Positions 1-10,924 of a stretch of DNA of 64,000 bases are shown piece after piece. Source of the DNA: Heterocephalus glaber (taxonomy: Eukaryota > Chordata > Mammalia > Rodentia > Bathyergidae); NCBI RefSeq assembly GCF_000247695.1, contig NW_004624781.1, positions 6,780,992-6,844,991 of the forward strand, written 5' to 3'. The notes below the pieces were generated by a model. That model saw only the letters and a program-made list of their open reading frames with translations. It was not told where the DNA came from and ran no database searches. The translations under genes and the position numbers were made by a program. Numbering within the stretch: the stretch's first letter is position 1; the number at the start of each line of letters is the position of its first letter.

Positions 1-332
1 GATTTAGTAATAATGAAAATAATGGAAGAAAAATACAATGTTCAATAAATCAGCCAAACAGCTATAATTACAATATCTACATTTGATGAACCACTAAATT
101 CTGACCAATTTGCTTGTGTAAGAGGAAGTGGCCATGTTAACTGTCATTTTACTGCTTCCTGATAGAAGGATAAAGTTAAAAATGCTTTGCTCTTGTGTGT
201 AGATACTCTGCAGTAATGATTCATTGAATGCAATTTAATTTTGAAATACTTTAGCACACAGAAGTTTTTTTTTTTTAAAGAAACCATGTACTCATAAATT
301 TAACAAATCTATAATTTTCTTATACTTGCTTA
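1..332. other. Intergenic, nothing recognised
   Basis: AT-rich sequence upstream of the first SINE. No gene, repeat family or regulatory element is recognised. Confidence 0.5.
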
Positions 333-434
333 GTTTTTTTGTTTGTTTGTTTTGGTACTGGGGATTGAACTCGGATCTTTGCGCTTGCGAGGCAGGAGGC
401 AGGCGGCAGAACCACTGAGCTAAATCCCTGGCCC
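333..434 (-). mobile_element. ID SINE (antisense)
   Basis: Reverse complement of a tRNA-like ID body: T-rich tail with a GTTT repeat, then the B-box complement and a conserved actgagctaaatccctggcc end. The D-arm region carries an extra ggcaggagg unit compared with other copies in the window. Confidence 0.9.
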
Positions 435-579
435 CTCTTTTTATTTTATATTTTTTCAAGCACCACAGTGTTATAATTGAAGCCCCAACCTCATCCCATT
501 TCCTTTGCTCCTTCTCCACAGGTAACCACTGTCCTGAATTTGGTGTATGAGCTCTTAGTTTAGAGATCTGTCCATGCTG

Positions 580-935
580 GTAGATGTTAGCTGTTAGGGT
601 TTATATCTAGATGTCCCTCAAGAGCCTCCTGGACTCATAAGTGGGCTTTTGGAAGGTGACTGGATGCCTGAATCTGGGCAATATAGCTGGGCTGGTTGAA
701 AGAGGCATTTGGGGCGGGGGTGGCCTGGAAGGATTTATCTCCCTGTCTGCTCCCCGCTTCACTCTCTTTTTCCTGGCCACCATGATTCACACAGCTTTCC
801 TCTGTCAGACCCTCCCATTATGCCTTCCTGCCTGGAGTTAGCCAAGGATAGATTGAAACTGTGCATCAATATAAACTTCTCAAGTTGGGGATGTTACCTA
901 TTTTGTCCCAGAGATGACAAAAGTGACTGAGATCT
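580..935 (+). mobile_element. Old LTR-like repeat (MaLR-type resemblance)
   Basis: The stretch resembles the middle and 3' end of a common mammalian MaLR-like LTR: a pyrimidine-rich section around ctgctttcctctg, then 'aaacttctcaag' and 'gacaaaagtgactgag'. The identification is from memory and the copy is diverged. The 435-580 interval before it may be an old L1 fragment. Confidence 0.35.
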
Positions 936-1409
936 TAGTTGATCTCACTAATTACTGTATTCTACTGCACAACTATCCCATGGTTCTCCTGTTGATGCAC
1001 ATTTCATTTCTTGTCCAATCATCGCTATGAGCAATATACAGTGAACATCCTAATCATGTCTCCTTGTGCATACGGGCAAGCTGCTCTAGGCACGCAGGTT
1101 TTTAAGCTTTTATGGCAAGTAGTTAGAGTGAAAATTTTTACATTTGGATGTTATCCGTGCATGCAGGTACATGTCATCACAGGCCAGGCTGCTTGGGAAG
1201 CAAACTCTGAGGCAGAGATTTGTGTGCAGGGTGTTTACTGAGAAATGTCCCGGAATCTGCACCTGTAGGAAAATGAAAGAGGCAGGAACAGGCACAGGGA
1301 GAAGCTGGGCTGCAGTGAAGTGGCTACAACTGATGCCCTCAGCTGATTCTGGCATTGGCTGGGGTGATCCTTCAAATTATTTCCATGGGGTGTAGGGAAC
1401 AGGGGAAGG
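936..1409. other. Intergenic, unassigned
   Basis: No gene recognised. The 1170-1400 section has moderate GC and may be an unrecognised old LTR-type repeat. The open frames here have no familiar domain. Confidence 0.4.
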
Positions 1410-1902
1410 GGACGTTACCAGAACCTCTGCAGTGAGTCCTGGTCTCCTGCGGGCCACGGCAGCACACGGCGAATTACAGGAAAGGTAGAAAAATGAGACT
1501 GAGAAGAAGCTGAGCTTTGGGTCTGATCAGTGCTGCTCTGGGCGGCAAAGACAAAAGCCCCCAGTTTACCACATCTTTTATTCAGTACATCGGGAGAAAC
1601 AAATGTAACAAATGAAATATAGAGTTCAATAGTTCACATTGGGATAAACAAGGTGTAAACAAAAGGCTGGGGGTCAGTGGAAATCTAAGAACAATGACGA
1701 ACTGAGCAGATGTGTGTTCTCCCAGGATGTTTTCAGCTCCCAGGACGTTACTTGTCCTGGAGAATCACAGCATCACTGGATCACTGAAGTCTCAGTTGTG
1801 ACTGGAGGCCAAACTGGAGTTATTCTGTAGCTGGGCTGTAGGCAAGAGAACTAGGCTAACCAAATGATTTTACCCTAAAATTATGTAACATTGCTCCCGA
1901 CA
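1410..1902 (-). mobile_element. Putative solo retroviral LTR
   Basis: Read on the minus strand, this stretch of about 490 bp starts with tgtcgggagc at 1902, a start typical of ERVK/IAP-type LTRs. It carries an AATAAA polyadenylation signal near 1574-1580 followed by a GT-rich stretch, and ends near ggttctggtaac at about 1412. The left end has decayed and I could not confirm a 6-bp target duplication. No internal retroviral genes flank it, so if real it is a solo LTR. A non-LTR origin is possible. Confidence 0.4.
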
Positions 1903-2128
1903 ATGGGGTAAGGGGATCAGGCCTTTATATAATTGTACTGACCAGTTCCTGGATATAGCTGCACCCAGAAAGAGGAAGTGACCTTGGACAAATAGCTCTC
2001 TTCCTGCAGAGTCCCGGAGAGGGACTCAGCTAAAAGCTGTTGGCTGCCAACACTCCTAGAAGCTGGAAGAATCAATGTTTCAGTCCTGGAGAGGGAGACT
2101 CAAGGTGGCAGGCCATGACATCTAATAT

Positions 2129-2129
<1 letters not shown>

Positions 2130-2168
<39 letters not shown>
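2130..2168. repeat. (TG)n microsatellite
   Basis: About 19 uninterrupted TG units. Confidence 0.98.
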
Positions 2169-2170
<2 letters not shown>

Positions 2171-2234
2171 ACATGCATAAGAATTCCTTGCTCTGATATA
2201 TCCTGTTTTATTTCATTAAAAAAAATATTTGAAG

Positions 2235-2346
2235 TCCAGCATGGTGACACACACCTGTAGTCCCAGCTACTCACTGACGTAGGGGAACTTCTGTGCCCAG
2301 GAGTTTGAGATCAGCCTGGGCAACACAATGAGAAACACTGAGTCTT
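2235..2346 (+). mobile_element. 7SL-derived monomer SINE (old B1-like)
   Basis: Sense-strand 7SL/B1 body: 'acctgtagtcccagctac' followed by 'gtttgagatcagcctgggcaa'. It lacks the 29-bp duplication seen in other B1 copies here, which points to an old monomer. Confidence 0.7.
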
Positions 2347-2449
2347 AAAAAACTGTTGCAGCTACAAAATTAATTTCACAATTCACTAACAGGCTCATGA
2401 ATCATAGTTTGGAGCAAATTGCATTAAAATATATACACAGAAATGGAGT

Positions 2450-2502
2450 TGCTATATATATATACACATATATATTTTAAAATTATATATATGAATAATC
2501 TT
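2450..2502. repeat. AT-rich low-complexity (TA)n
   Basis: Imperfect TA/TATACA repeats. Confidence 0.9.
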
Positions 2503-4381
2503 TTTAATTTTACTAATACTTTCCAAAAGAGTTGGGCCATTTGATGTTTCTTTCTGCCAGTAGAGCATGAGAGCTCCAGTTTGTCAGAGCCTAAGCCTTG
2601 GTATTGGCAGACATTTTAATGTTTGCTTTTCTGATTGATTCTTTTTTTCTTTTTTCTGATTGATTCTTTATAGAGAATCAATGAAGCCCATCCTTTGGTG
2701 AAAGTTTAAAAAATATTTCTAATACTATAGCAGAATATTTCTAATATTTTATTGAAGGCTTACTCCTTGCTAGTTTATTAACCACCAAAAAGACGTGTGT
2801 TTTCCTGATAATTAGAGTGTTCGATTTCTCTTGCAAAAGAGAAATTAATTTTGCAAAATGAATCTAGCAGAGTGCACTGTGTACTATGGTACAATGTAAA
2901 ATACCTATATATTGAAGGAGTGAATTCTATGCCTAGACACATGGCATTTGAGGTTTAATTGGTCTCTTTGGTAGAAGGCTTTTAGCCCAGGGATTATAAG
3001 GCCTAGCCTCAGGTCAAGTCCAGCCATATGACTTGGGAAATTTACTTTTCCTTCCTGAGTTTAAGTTTCTTCCTGTCTGATAAGGATTCTCCAATGTGTC
3101 CAGCTTACTTCATGAGGAAGTGGTAATAGTGAATTCTCAGAGCTGCTTGGTATGTGTATAAGACAGAAAACCGAGAACAAGGAATCAAAATCTGGATTCT
3201 AGCCCTCGTTTGTTTCAGACTAATGGGTGTATAAGACTTTGGAGAAGCCAAAAGTGGGCAAATAATCACTATTCTGAAAATGAAATGGATCCCTGGATGA
3301 TCACTGAGGCTTCTCCCTGCACAGAAATCCTGTGCTGTGGCTCCGAGAAATATGAAATCAACTTATGATAGTCTCATAAAGCCATTATGACGTGGGTGAG
3401 ATGATAAATTTTAAATCCATTTTCTCACTGCCTGTTCTCTAACCCAGTCCAGTCAGCCTCGCTCTTGTCCAGCTGCTGTGCATGTTACTTGAACTCCACC
3501 CTTGGCATTTTCCTTTGCAAAGAGCACTTCTATTATCTTTAGTACTGCAACTCTTGACCCTAGCTTTATAGCACATAGAGCCTTCCTTTGTGTGGGAATA
3601 TGAAATGGAAGAATATGTTGCTTGTGTCTTCATAAAGATACTATTTTCCCATTCTCTTTTAGCATCTAATTAGTCTAAAATGACCAGTATCATTACATAC
3701 TTGATGTAACCTGACATCAAAAATTCTGTGGCTGTCTTTTCTTGGACTCTACCATCTACTACCTCCCAGGCAGCATGACAAAGGCAGGCAGAAGTTTGGC
3801 AGCACTGCCCTATTGTGCCAACTTTAAAGGCCTTTCTTCCATTCCAGTTCCAATATATTCAAACAGAAACCTCATCTCAACTTAATTCTTCCTCTTTCCT
3901 TTTTAGCATAATTTGACACTATGTAAGTTATCATTACAACATTGAAAGTCTATTAAATCCACAAGGCTGTTTATTAAAGATGCTGTTAAAATAATTACAA
4001 CCACATATGAAAAAGTGCAGGGTTATGAATGGAGAATGTAGAGGAAGGATATCTATTTCTAGCAGACAGTAAAACGATGCTGACACTAAAGTGTTTAAAA
4101 TAGCTTGTAGAGACTAATTAATAAGAAAACCACCTTACAAGAGGCTTGAGAGATCTTTTCTGTTTTAAATCTAAATATTTATTATTAAAAGTCTATGATT
4201 CTCTGAATCTTGAAAAAGCTAATCTTTAGTTTGTCCTTTCTGAATTAATTTTGCCCTTGATATAACTCACTTGATATAACTGACTCATCTATTTGTATGC
4301 ACGTGTGTGAAAGGGGGATAAGGGACTTTTATGGGCAGCAGAGGCTTAAATGCCTTCTCCCAGTTAAGACCCTTTGCAGTG
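2503..4381. other. Intergenic, mostly unassigned
   Basis: No gene. A small tandem duplication of ctgattgattctttt occurs near 2625-2670, and there is a weak MIR at 2985-3125. The rest is not recognised. Confidence 0.4.
2985..3125 (+). mobile_element. MIR SINE fragment
   Basis: Diverged MIR core: 'catatgacttgggaaatttac' followed by a TTCCT-rich, AAGTTTCTTCC section that matches the order of the MIR core. Confidence 0.4.
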
Positions 4382-4576
4382 GCAGGAGTAGTGGCACATC
4401 CCTGTAATCTCAACTACTGAGGAGGCTGAGGCAGGAGAATTACAAGTTTGAGGCCAACCTGAACAACTTAGAGAGACACTTTCTGAAAATACCTATTTTT
4501 TAAAAGGCTAGGTACAGTGCTAGAGTACTTGCCTAGCATGCACAAGGCTCTGGGTTCGATCCCCCGTACCAGGGAA
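4382..4576 (+). mobile_element. B1-ID dimeric SINE
   Basis: A B1 half (4382-4490, 'aggctgaggcaggagaatt') is joined through an A-rich linker to an ID-like half that ends with 'gggttcgatcccccgtacc'. The order 5'-B1, 3'-ID matches MEN/B1-dID-type dimers of rodents. Confidence 0.75.
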
Positions 4577-4692
4577 TCTGGGAAAGGGTGTGTGTGTGGG
4601 TAAGAATGACAAGATGTGCTATGTATATGTGCCAATTCCCCAAGGTGAATGTAATTATTTCGTATTGCAAACATATATTAATAAAAAAATTT
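4577..4692 (+). mobile_element. L1 3' end fragment
   Basis: It carries the same tail as the better preserved L1 at 13300-13440: a purine-rich block, then 'aggtgaatgtaattat', then 'attaataaaaa' and A-rich sequence. This is a heavily 5'-truncated insertion. Confidence 0.55.
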
Positions 4693-5079
4693 AAAATCTC
4701 CAATACCACACACACACAAAGAGCCTACAGTATGAGTTTGAGAGGGGTTGGGGAAAGACACAGAGGCCCTGATGCCCAGCTCCAGGTAGCATCAAAACTG
4801 GACATTGATGATCTTTCCAGTGAGAACAGAAAGGAGAGGAGGAATCTAACAACTTCAAACTGTAACAACTGATCTTGCTTCTTTTTTAGAAAGATCAGCT
4901 TAGCAACACAGGGGTGGATAGATTAAAAAGAAGAGTGACAGGAGACAGGAAATCCAATTAGATAACTGCTGCAAAATTTCAGGTTAAAAAAAAATTTGAA
5001 CTAGGTCAGTGGAGATGGCAATGGAGAGGCGAGGAAGAATATTGTTGATGTTAAGGAGGTGATGTCTGTTGGTTGGTTG
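4693..5079. other. Intergenic, nothing recognised
   Basis: A short (CA)n lies at about 4708-4718. Otherwise this is unassigned. Confidence 0.5.
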
Positions 5080-5163
5080 TTTTTTTTTTTGGTACCAGGG
5101 CTCAAACTCAGGACCTTGCACTTGGGCAGCAGGCAGCGGAACCACTGAGCTAAATCCCCGGCC
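5080..5163 (-). mobile_element. ID SINE (antisense)
   Basis: T11 tail, then ggtaccagg and the full tRNA-like body. It belongs to the subfamily whose variable arm reads 'gcagcaggcagcgg' on the plus strand. Confidence 0.93.
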
Positions 5164-7555
5164 ATGTCAGTTGGTTTTGAGGCTTGATTAGATGTCAAGG
5201 AATGAAAGAGAAGACTTGATGACTCACAGGTTTTGACTTTTGTGATCAGATACACTGTGGTTACTATTCAAAAAAGTAGAGAATACAGTAGTAACAAGTG
5301 TAGGGTAAAAATAATGAGTTCATGTTTGAAAATGTTGAGTTTCAAGTGTACTTGTGGAGAAATCTGGAGGCAGCTAAATATACAATCCTGGAGTGCAGGA
5401 GTACAAACTTCCTATGTGTCTGTATCCTATTCTGCAGGATTATATAGAAAACAGAAGTTCTTTTGTTATTGTTGTTTATTCTTTCCCATTGCAGGTGTTT
5501 CCCTTTGCTGGCAAGGTTCCTTAAGCCTAGACAATAAAAGGGCGTCCCTGTTGTCTGCTCTTGCAGGATGCATGTCTGGGCCAATCAATGAAAAGAAAAG
5601 ATGGTGTCTGATTTGCTCAGCTTCATGTTTTCCAAACTTGCAGGCTGCACCTAGAGTGCTGAGTAGATGAAAAAAGCTGACTCATATTTCCTGCAAGTCA
5701 GCGCAGATATCCATCCTTCCAAATTATTTGAACCTTTGGCCACTCCCAAAGATGGTCGAAGTGTTGGAAAGGTTTATGAGTATCTCTTTCATTTATTACA
5801 TCTATTGTAAAGATGCATAGAAGAAAAGAAAGAAATGTTTCCTGCCGTGTACCACCCTCAGCCCCCAACTCAATGCCCCCCCAAAAGGATATCCTCATCT
5901 CTTATAGAAAGTCTAGGTTCTCTCAGGATTATGAAAATATTGTCTTACCAATTAAAGAAAGTCAAGGGGTCTTTTTTATTTGACTGTGCACAATGGCAAC
6001 TAAACAGATACAGTATTTAAAAATAACTTTGCAACTTAATGAGTAAAAATTCGAATTGTTTAAAGAGATAAAATTACTGACTTGAGAATGTTGAGAAGTG
6101 ATAATTTTCAAAGTGGTGAAAAAGCGCTGAGTCAAAGATGACTCCTCAGATGGCCACCGAAGGGCAGAGACAGCACTGTGTCTCAGACTGTCCCACCCTG
6201 CCTGTTCTGGGCCATTTCTCTTAAGCACCAGGCTTAGAATCTGACATTTCTAACTATTTGGATAAATTGTCTTTCAAGGAGAATTTCGCCAGATTGGTCC
6301 TTTTAAGAAATAAACTGATGATTTGACCACATTGCTAATAAATTTCAGCTTGTGGATTAAATACATTGCAGTGTCACTCTAAGGCTATTTCACAACAAAT
6401 ACATTTTGGCAGAGTATGTTCTGCTTTTGGACACATCCAACCAGTCTCTAAAAGCTTGTAAATTCCTGGTGGAAGGTTTTCTCGCTCAGGAGGAAACCCT
6501 GCAGCATACTTATCAAGATGTGCTTTAAAGCTTCAGGTTTTCATTTGAAGATGTGGGAAACATCTGGCATAACAATTAAGGTACCTGAATTTCACAGGTG
6601 GAGGAGATTGAGCTGTAAAACAGCTAAAGTGCTGTAAATGGTTACTGGTTTCATAGTTTCCCTTCATGCATCATTCAAATAACAGTATTCTAAAATAACT
6701 TCTAAAAAACAGCCAAATCGAGTTCCAGGTGTGAAAGATGACATCATTTCAGAAATAGCTTGGGGCCAAGATTTATAAGCCACACTTTTCTATGTGGCTC
6801 ACATCTACATTGTTAGAATGCCTTGCCCAAGTCACATTTAGGGTTCAAGTTAATGTAGTTGTGACTGTAGTGACACATGCCAGGGATAGGTAGGGGATTC
6901 ATGCCTTCTAAGGGCTCTGAAGTACTTAAAGATACTTCCTGAGCAACGTAGTCAGATACTTTTTATTGGTTCTCTACTGCTTTTGAGTATCATTCTTTTC
7001 GGAGCTATTTTTCTTGATTAAAAATTTGAAACGTTTTATAATCCTATTCTTTAAGCTATTCTTGGAAGTGTGTCCATATTTTAATTTATACCTAGTAAAC
7101 TATATATATATGAAGTGCTTTTTGCTGCTGCTCAATTATTTTAATACATCAAACTACTACTCCTGAAAGAGAAATGGGGTCATCATGTGTAGCAATGATT
7201 AAAACCAAAAAAAAAAAAAGCTAAATGTGTGTCCAACGGAAAAAGAATAGGAATTACCAATTGAACCTTAATGAAACTTTAAAAAAACCAATTTTCAGTG
7301 AAAATGCTTTTCTGTTTACAATGTTATGTGATACATTTTTAACAATGAGAAAATGTAAGAATGGAATATATAATTCAGCCAATTTAGGTTGAAGAGGCTA
7401 AATCTTAGAAATTTTTTTCTTACTTTGAATCCACTTCTTTGGCCCATATATTGCCTGAAATATAAATACAGATGTCACACTGCAAAGTGTCACTGTTATA
7501 ATTTCCTTGTGCCTTGCTTTCAATGACTTCTGCTTACAACTAGAATAAAACCAAA
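5164..7555. other. Intergenic, no gene or repeat recognised
   Basis: About 2.4 kb of largely unique-looking, AT-rich sequence. The longest open frame (5233-5670) has no recognisable domain and lacks flanking gene signals. Conserved non-coding elements could be hidden here but cannot be seen in a single sequence. Confidence 0.45.
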
Positions 7556-7756
7556 TTTTTTTTCTTTTGTGATATGTACTGGGGATTTAACCTAGGGGCT
7601 TTGTACTGGGCTATCTCCCCAGCGTTTTTATTATTTTTTTTTTTAAATCCTGAGTCAATGTCTTGCTAAGTTTTCCCCAAGCTTGAATTTGCAATCCTCC
7701 TGCCTCAGCTTTCGAGGGCTGGGATTACTTGTGTGTGCATCATCATGCGAAGCCCA
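7556..7756 (-). mobile_element. B1-ID dimeric SINE (antisense)
   Basis: An ID half ('tactggggatttaacctagg') comes first on the plus strand, followed by a T-rich linker and a B1 half ('cctcctgcctcagctttcg'). It is diverged and therefore old. Confidence 0.75.
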
Positions 7757-8190
7757 ATCTTGCCTCCACGTCTCTGTAGGCCCTGCAGAACTGAGCCCTC
7801 ACACCTTCTCCAGTCCCAAGGTAGCCTTCTTCACGTAAAACAGATTTCCTAAGCACCACGGACTCCATGTAGCTCTAGTTGCCAAGCTCCTTCCTGCCAC
7901 AGGTTCTTTGCACAGCCTTCCCCTCTGCCTATACAACTTCCCAGGGCCTTTCTCCCATCACTGGTTCCTTCTCTTGCTTCCGATGAGCGCTCTGGCTTTT
8001 AAAATCATTTTGGTATATGCTACCCCAGAATTCTTTTGGGTCATAACCATTGCGGCATATTTCCCTTCCAAATGTTATAGACTGTTTCTCTTCTCCCACT
8101 AGACTGCAACTCCCTTTCTGATTCCCTCATCTATGTGTCCCCTCTGCTTAAGTTTCATTGAATGTTTGCTGACTGACAATAGAAGAAGCG
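7757..8190 (+). mobile_element. L2 LINE 3' region
   Basis: The order of words matches the L2 3' end: 'caggttctttgcacagcctt', 'cagggcctttctcc', 'actagactgcaactcc', and finally 'ttgaatgtttgctgactgac'. The copy is ancient and diverged. Confidence 0.55.
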
Positions 8191-8309
8191 GAAATAGAAC
8201 ATAAAACTATAAACCTGGCTGGCACTAAAAAAGATGAATGCCTATTTTGCACAAGTTGACTTGACGCCAGGATTTTCAAGGTCCTATTACTTCCTTCATT
8301 TGTCCATCG

Positions 8310-8475
8310 TATAATATCTAACATTTATTGAGTATTTTAGGCACTATGCTAAGCGTTTCATGTGTACTATAGAATTTAACGCTCAGTAACTCTATAAGGG
8401 TAATCAACCTTTATTTTTCTCATTTTTCAGAGGCAACTTGCCAAAAGCCATTAATGGTGGAGACACAGTCGGCCT
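8310..8475 (-). mobile_element. MIR SINE (antisense)
   Basis: It carries 'acatttattgagtatttt', 'gcactatgctaagcg' and 'ttttcagaggcaacttgcc', the usual antisense order of a MIR/L2-type unit. Confidence 0.5.
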
Positions 8476-9000
8476 CGGGTAGGCCATATTCAATTAATCC
8501 AGGTAACTGACACCTTTCGGCCAACAATAGGTGTCTTATCAACATACTTTTTGGAGCACCCCTCTGAATTCCCCCTTTTGCCTGACTTTCCGTCTTGGAA
8601 CCGAAATCCAGGAGGTGGTTGCTAACCCCCCAGGGGGTTTCCTGAAGAACCTGAGTGTCCCTGGGGACCAGAAGCAGCTCAGACCCACGCGCCGAGCTCT
8701 AGCTAGAAAGGTCTCCCGGGAGACCGGAGAGGAAGAAACAGGTCAGTAGGCGCAAGCTAAATCCTCGTGCCTCGGGGTGGTGAAAGAGGAAGGCACTGCA
8801 GACCTCGCCCACGCCAGCCACGGTCTCGGGATCTCCCGACCTGAGGGGAAACCACGACGCGTTTCCCCAACTACCACGCGCGTCACCAGCCCAACGGGCT
8901 CCGCCCCGCCCACCTTCCCCGCCCCTTTTCAGCCCCCGCGCTCGGACCCCAAGACCCTTTACGCAGCCCTCTGCCAACCCTTCCAGCAAGCCTCGGCCTG

Positions 9001-9063
9001 TGATTGGTGCGCTCGGGCGCGATCCCCGCCCCCACCCTTGCGTCACTGCCAAGATGGCGCCGG
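9001..9063 (+). promoter_or_regulatory. DENND4A: DENND4A core promoter motif cluster
   Basis: Within 63 bp there is an inverted CCAAT box (tgattgg, 9001-9007), a GC box (ccccgccccc, about 9024-9033), a CRE-like half site (cgtcac, 9041-9046) and a YY1-type motif (aagatggcgcc, 9051-9061). No TATA box is seen. YY1 motifs of this form usually lie just downstream of the start site, so transcription probably starts at about 9030-9050. Motifs are read directly; their use is inferred. Confidence 0.7.
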
Positions 9064-9143
9064 TGGTGGCGCCTGCCGCGGCTGCAGCTGGAGAAGGAGG
9101 CGGAGGCAGTGGCGACCGCGAGGGGAGGGGGAGTCCCGTCTGA
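9054..9143 (+). other. Upstream ORF 1 in exon 1
   Basis: This is a 29-codon frame starting in the YY1 motif (aagATGg) and ending with TGA at 9141. It has A at -3 and G at +4, the best Kozak context in the 5' leader. It is Ala/Gly-rich, reflecting the GC-rich exon rather than a domain. It is translated only if transcription starts upstream of 9054. Confidence 0.45.
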
Positions 9144-9203
9144 CTGAGACGGCAGGCTTGGGCGGGCGGGGGTGCCGCTCTGGGCGGAGCGCCGGACAGG
9201 GGG

Positions 9204-9260
9204 ATGAGCTCAGCAGGCTCAGAGCGCCGCGGCATTCAGCCCCTCGTGTCCCGCCGCTGA
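9204..9260 (+). other. Upstream ORF 2 in exon 1
   Basis: An 18-codon frame (ggggATGa, purine at -3) closes with TGA at 9258. It is present in the leader for any start site upstream of 9204. Confidence 0.45.
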
Positions 9261-9790
9261 GCGTGAGAGGGGTCTGGCGCCGTTCCTCGAGCCCGACCGG
9301 CTGTTTGCGCGGGGGCCGGCGGGGAGGTGAGTGCGGGGGCGGTGACGCGGGCAGCGGCCGCGTGAGGAGCTGTCACGGCCATGAGGGGTGACAGTCGGGG
9401 GCACGGACACCCGCGACCTCCCCCGGGGGCTCTTCACAGCCGGGCCGCCGTCCGCGGGCTCGGGCCGCCCGGGGTGGCGCGGCGGGGCCGAGCAGCGTCC
9501 GCGCCCCTGCGTCGGCGCGTGGGGGGCTCCGGGGTTCTCAGTTCAGGTTCCCCATTCCGGGCTGGCCTGGGGCTGTTGTTGTTTGGGTGGTGGGGGCGGG
9601 GAGGGGGAGGTCCTGGTGCTGGGTTTGACAAGCCGGTTACGTAAGTCGGCGGTGGCTTCCCGGAATCCCACCTGCTCCGCGTCTCCTCGAGGCGCTGGGG
9701 AGCCCGTGCCGCCTCTCCTCGCTGCGGTCTGCCCTGCCCTCTCGGCCCGGGAGGGCGCGGGTTCCGCGTGAGCCCTGCCAGCGTCCAAGT

Positions 9791-10840
9791 TGGCCAGTTT
9801 TTTTGTTTGTTTTTTGTTTTGATTTCTTTTGCGTGGGAGGGGGAGAGGATTCCACGTTACCACCATTCCCTTTGAAGTTTATCGCTATCGGGGTGGGGAG
9901 AAGGCACAAGAAAAAAAGGCTGTGACCTAAAATTGGGTCGCAGCGACAGCTTTTCGTGATCGTGCTTTTAAATGACAGACGTGCTGGAAGATTTTTGTTG
10001 TTCCAGTGTGCTTTTTAATTCAAGCGTATCGTAACGTCTTGTAGCGGGAGAGAGAGATTTTTGTCTTACAGGACAGTTATGTCTTGTTTGCGTTGCATGG
10101 CAAGCATCGGTCAACAGCCTGTTATTTATTTGAGGAGAAAACGCGTATCAGCCAGCCAGAGAGACGTGAGGGCAGAGATTGTATTAATGTGAATGTTATT
10201 CTTTAAAATGTATTATATATCAATGAAAAGAATAGCCCAAGTATAAAAGGAGCAATCTTACAAGCTTTTATTTGGTCTGTATATAATCTCATTCTGTTTG
10301 CTGCTTCCTGTCTCCTACTTTTTCTCTCTTTGGAGGAAAGAGGCGCAGACACCTGTAAACATCGTAGCCCAGGTTACAGTAATCTTTTGTAGGAGATTTG
10401 AGATATTATAAAAAGTAGTCTCTGAGGGACCTAAGATGGGTAATAAATAAGAACATTTAGGAAAGTTATTTAGTTTATGTTTATAATAGTTCTGGGATTC
10501 AGCTTCTGAAAACTCAAGTGTACAGAATTCTGAGCTATTAAACCCTGTTTGAACTTATAATAAAAATGGTATTTGGCTTCTTTTATGGGAACTTTTGTTT
10601 TGTTTGGGGGAGAAGTAAGCATTTTAGGCAAGTTTTAATTCATCTTTACAATTTTCCTTTGAGCTGCAGCTCAGTAGGAGTTCAGAATGGCATATATTAT
10701 CATCATCAACGTGTATATGTTACATAGTTTTCTTTTTCTGACTGTTTAAACACAGACCTGTTTCACTGTGGAATTTTATGAGACTACTAGGCAATTTAAT
10801 TTATGTTGACACCAGGCCAAACTGGGAATAGATGAGTAAT
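9791..10840 (+). other. Intron 1, unassigned
   Basis: This is the 5' end of the first intron, with T-rich stretches at 9798-9830. No repeat or exon is recognised. Confidence 0.5.
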
Positions 10841-10924
10841 TCTTTTTTTTTGGTACGGGGTATTGAACTCAGGACCTTGCGCTGGCAAGGCAGGTGCGGT
10901 GCCACTGAGCTAAATCTCTGGCCC
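10841..10924 (-). mobile_element. ID SINE (antisense)
   Basis: A T9 tail, ggtacgggg and the tRNA-like body, with the variable arm 'ggcaggtgcggtgcc'. A probable target duplication around 'atgagtaa' lies on both sides. Confidence 0.92.

Larger units (their letters stand above)
9040..9326 (+). other. DENND4A: DENND4A exon 1 (non-coding)
   Basis: The 3' boundary is a strong donor: ggggag followed by gtgagt at 9327. The 5' end is a guess from the promoter motifs and could be off by tens of bases. The exon does not contain the main start codon, which is in the exon at 41448. It contains at least two short upstream open frames that close within the exon. A second possible donor occurs near 9361. 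Confidence 0.65.
8680..9790. promoter_or_regulatory. DENND4A: CpG island of DENND4A
   Basis: GC content and CpG density rise sharply here in an otherwise AT-rich window, with repeated CG, GGGCGG-type and CCGCC words. The long open frames on both strands within it are by-products of base composition and are not called as genes. The island spans the promoter, exon 1 and the start of intron 1. Such islands mark broadly expressed promoters. Confidence 0.9.

Noticed and set aside
8699..9909. Several long open frames on both strands in the CpG island (up to 204 codons)
   Set aside because: They are Pro/Arg/Gly/Ala-rich, overlap each other on both strands and follow GC composition; no domain is recognisable. 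They are expected by-products of a CpG island.
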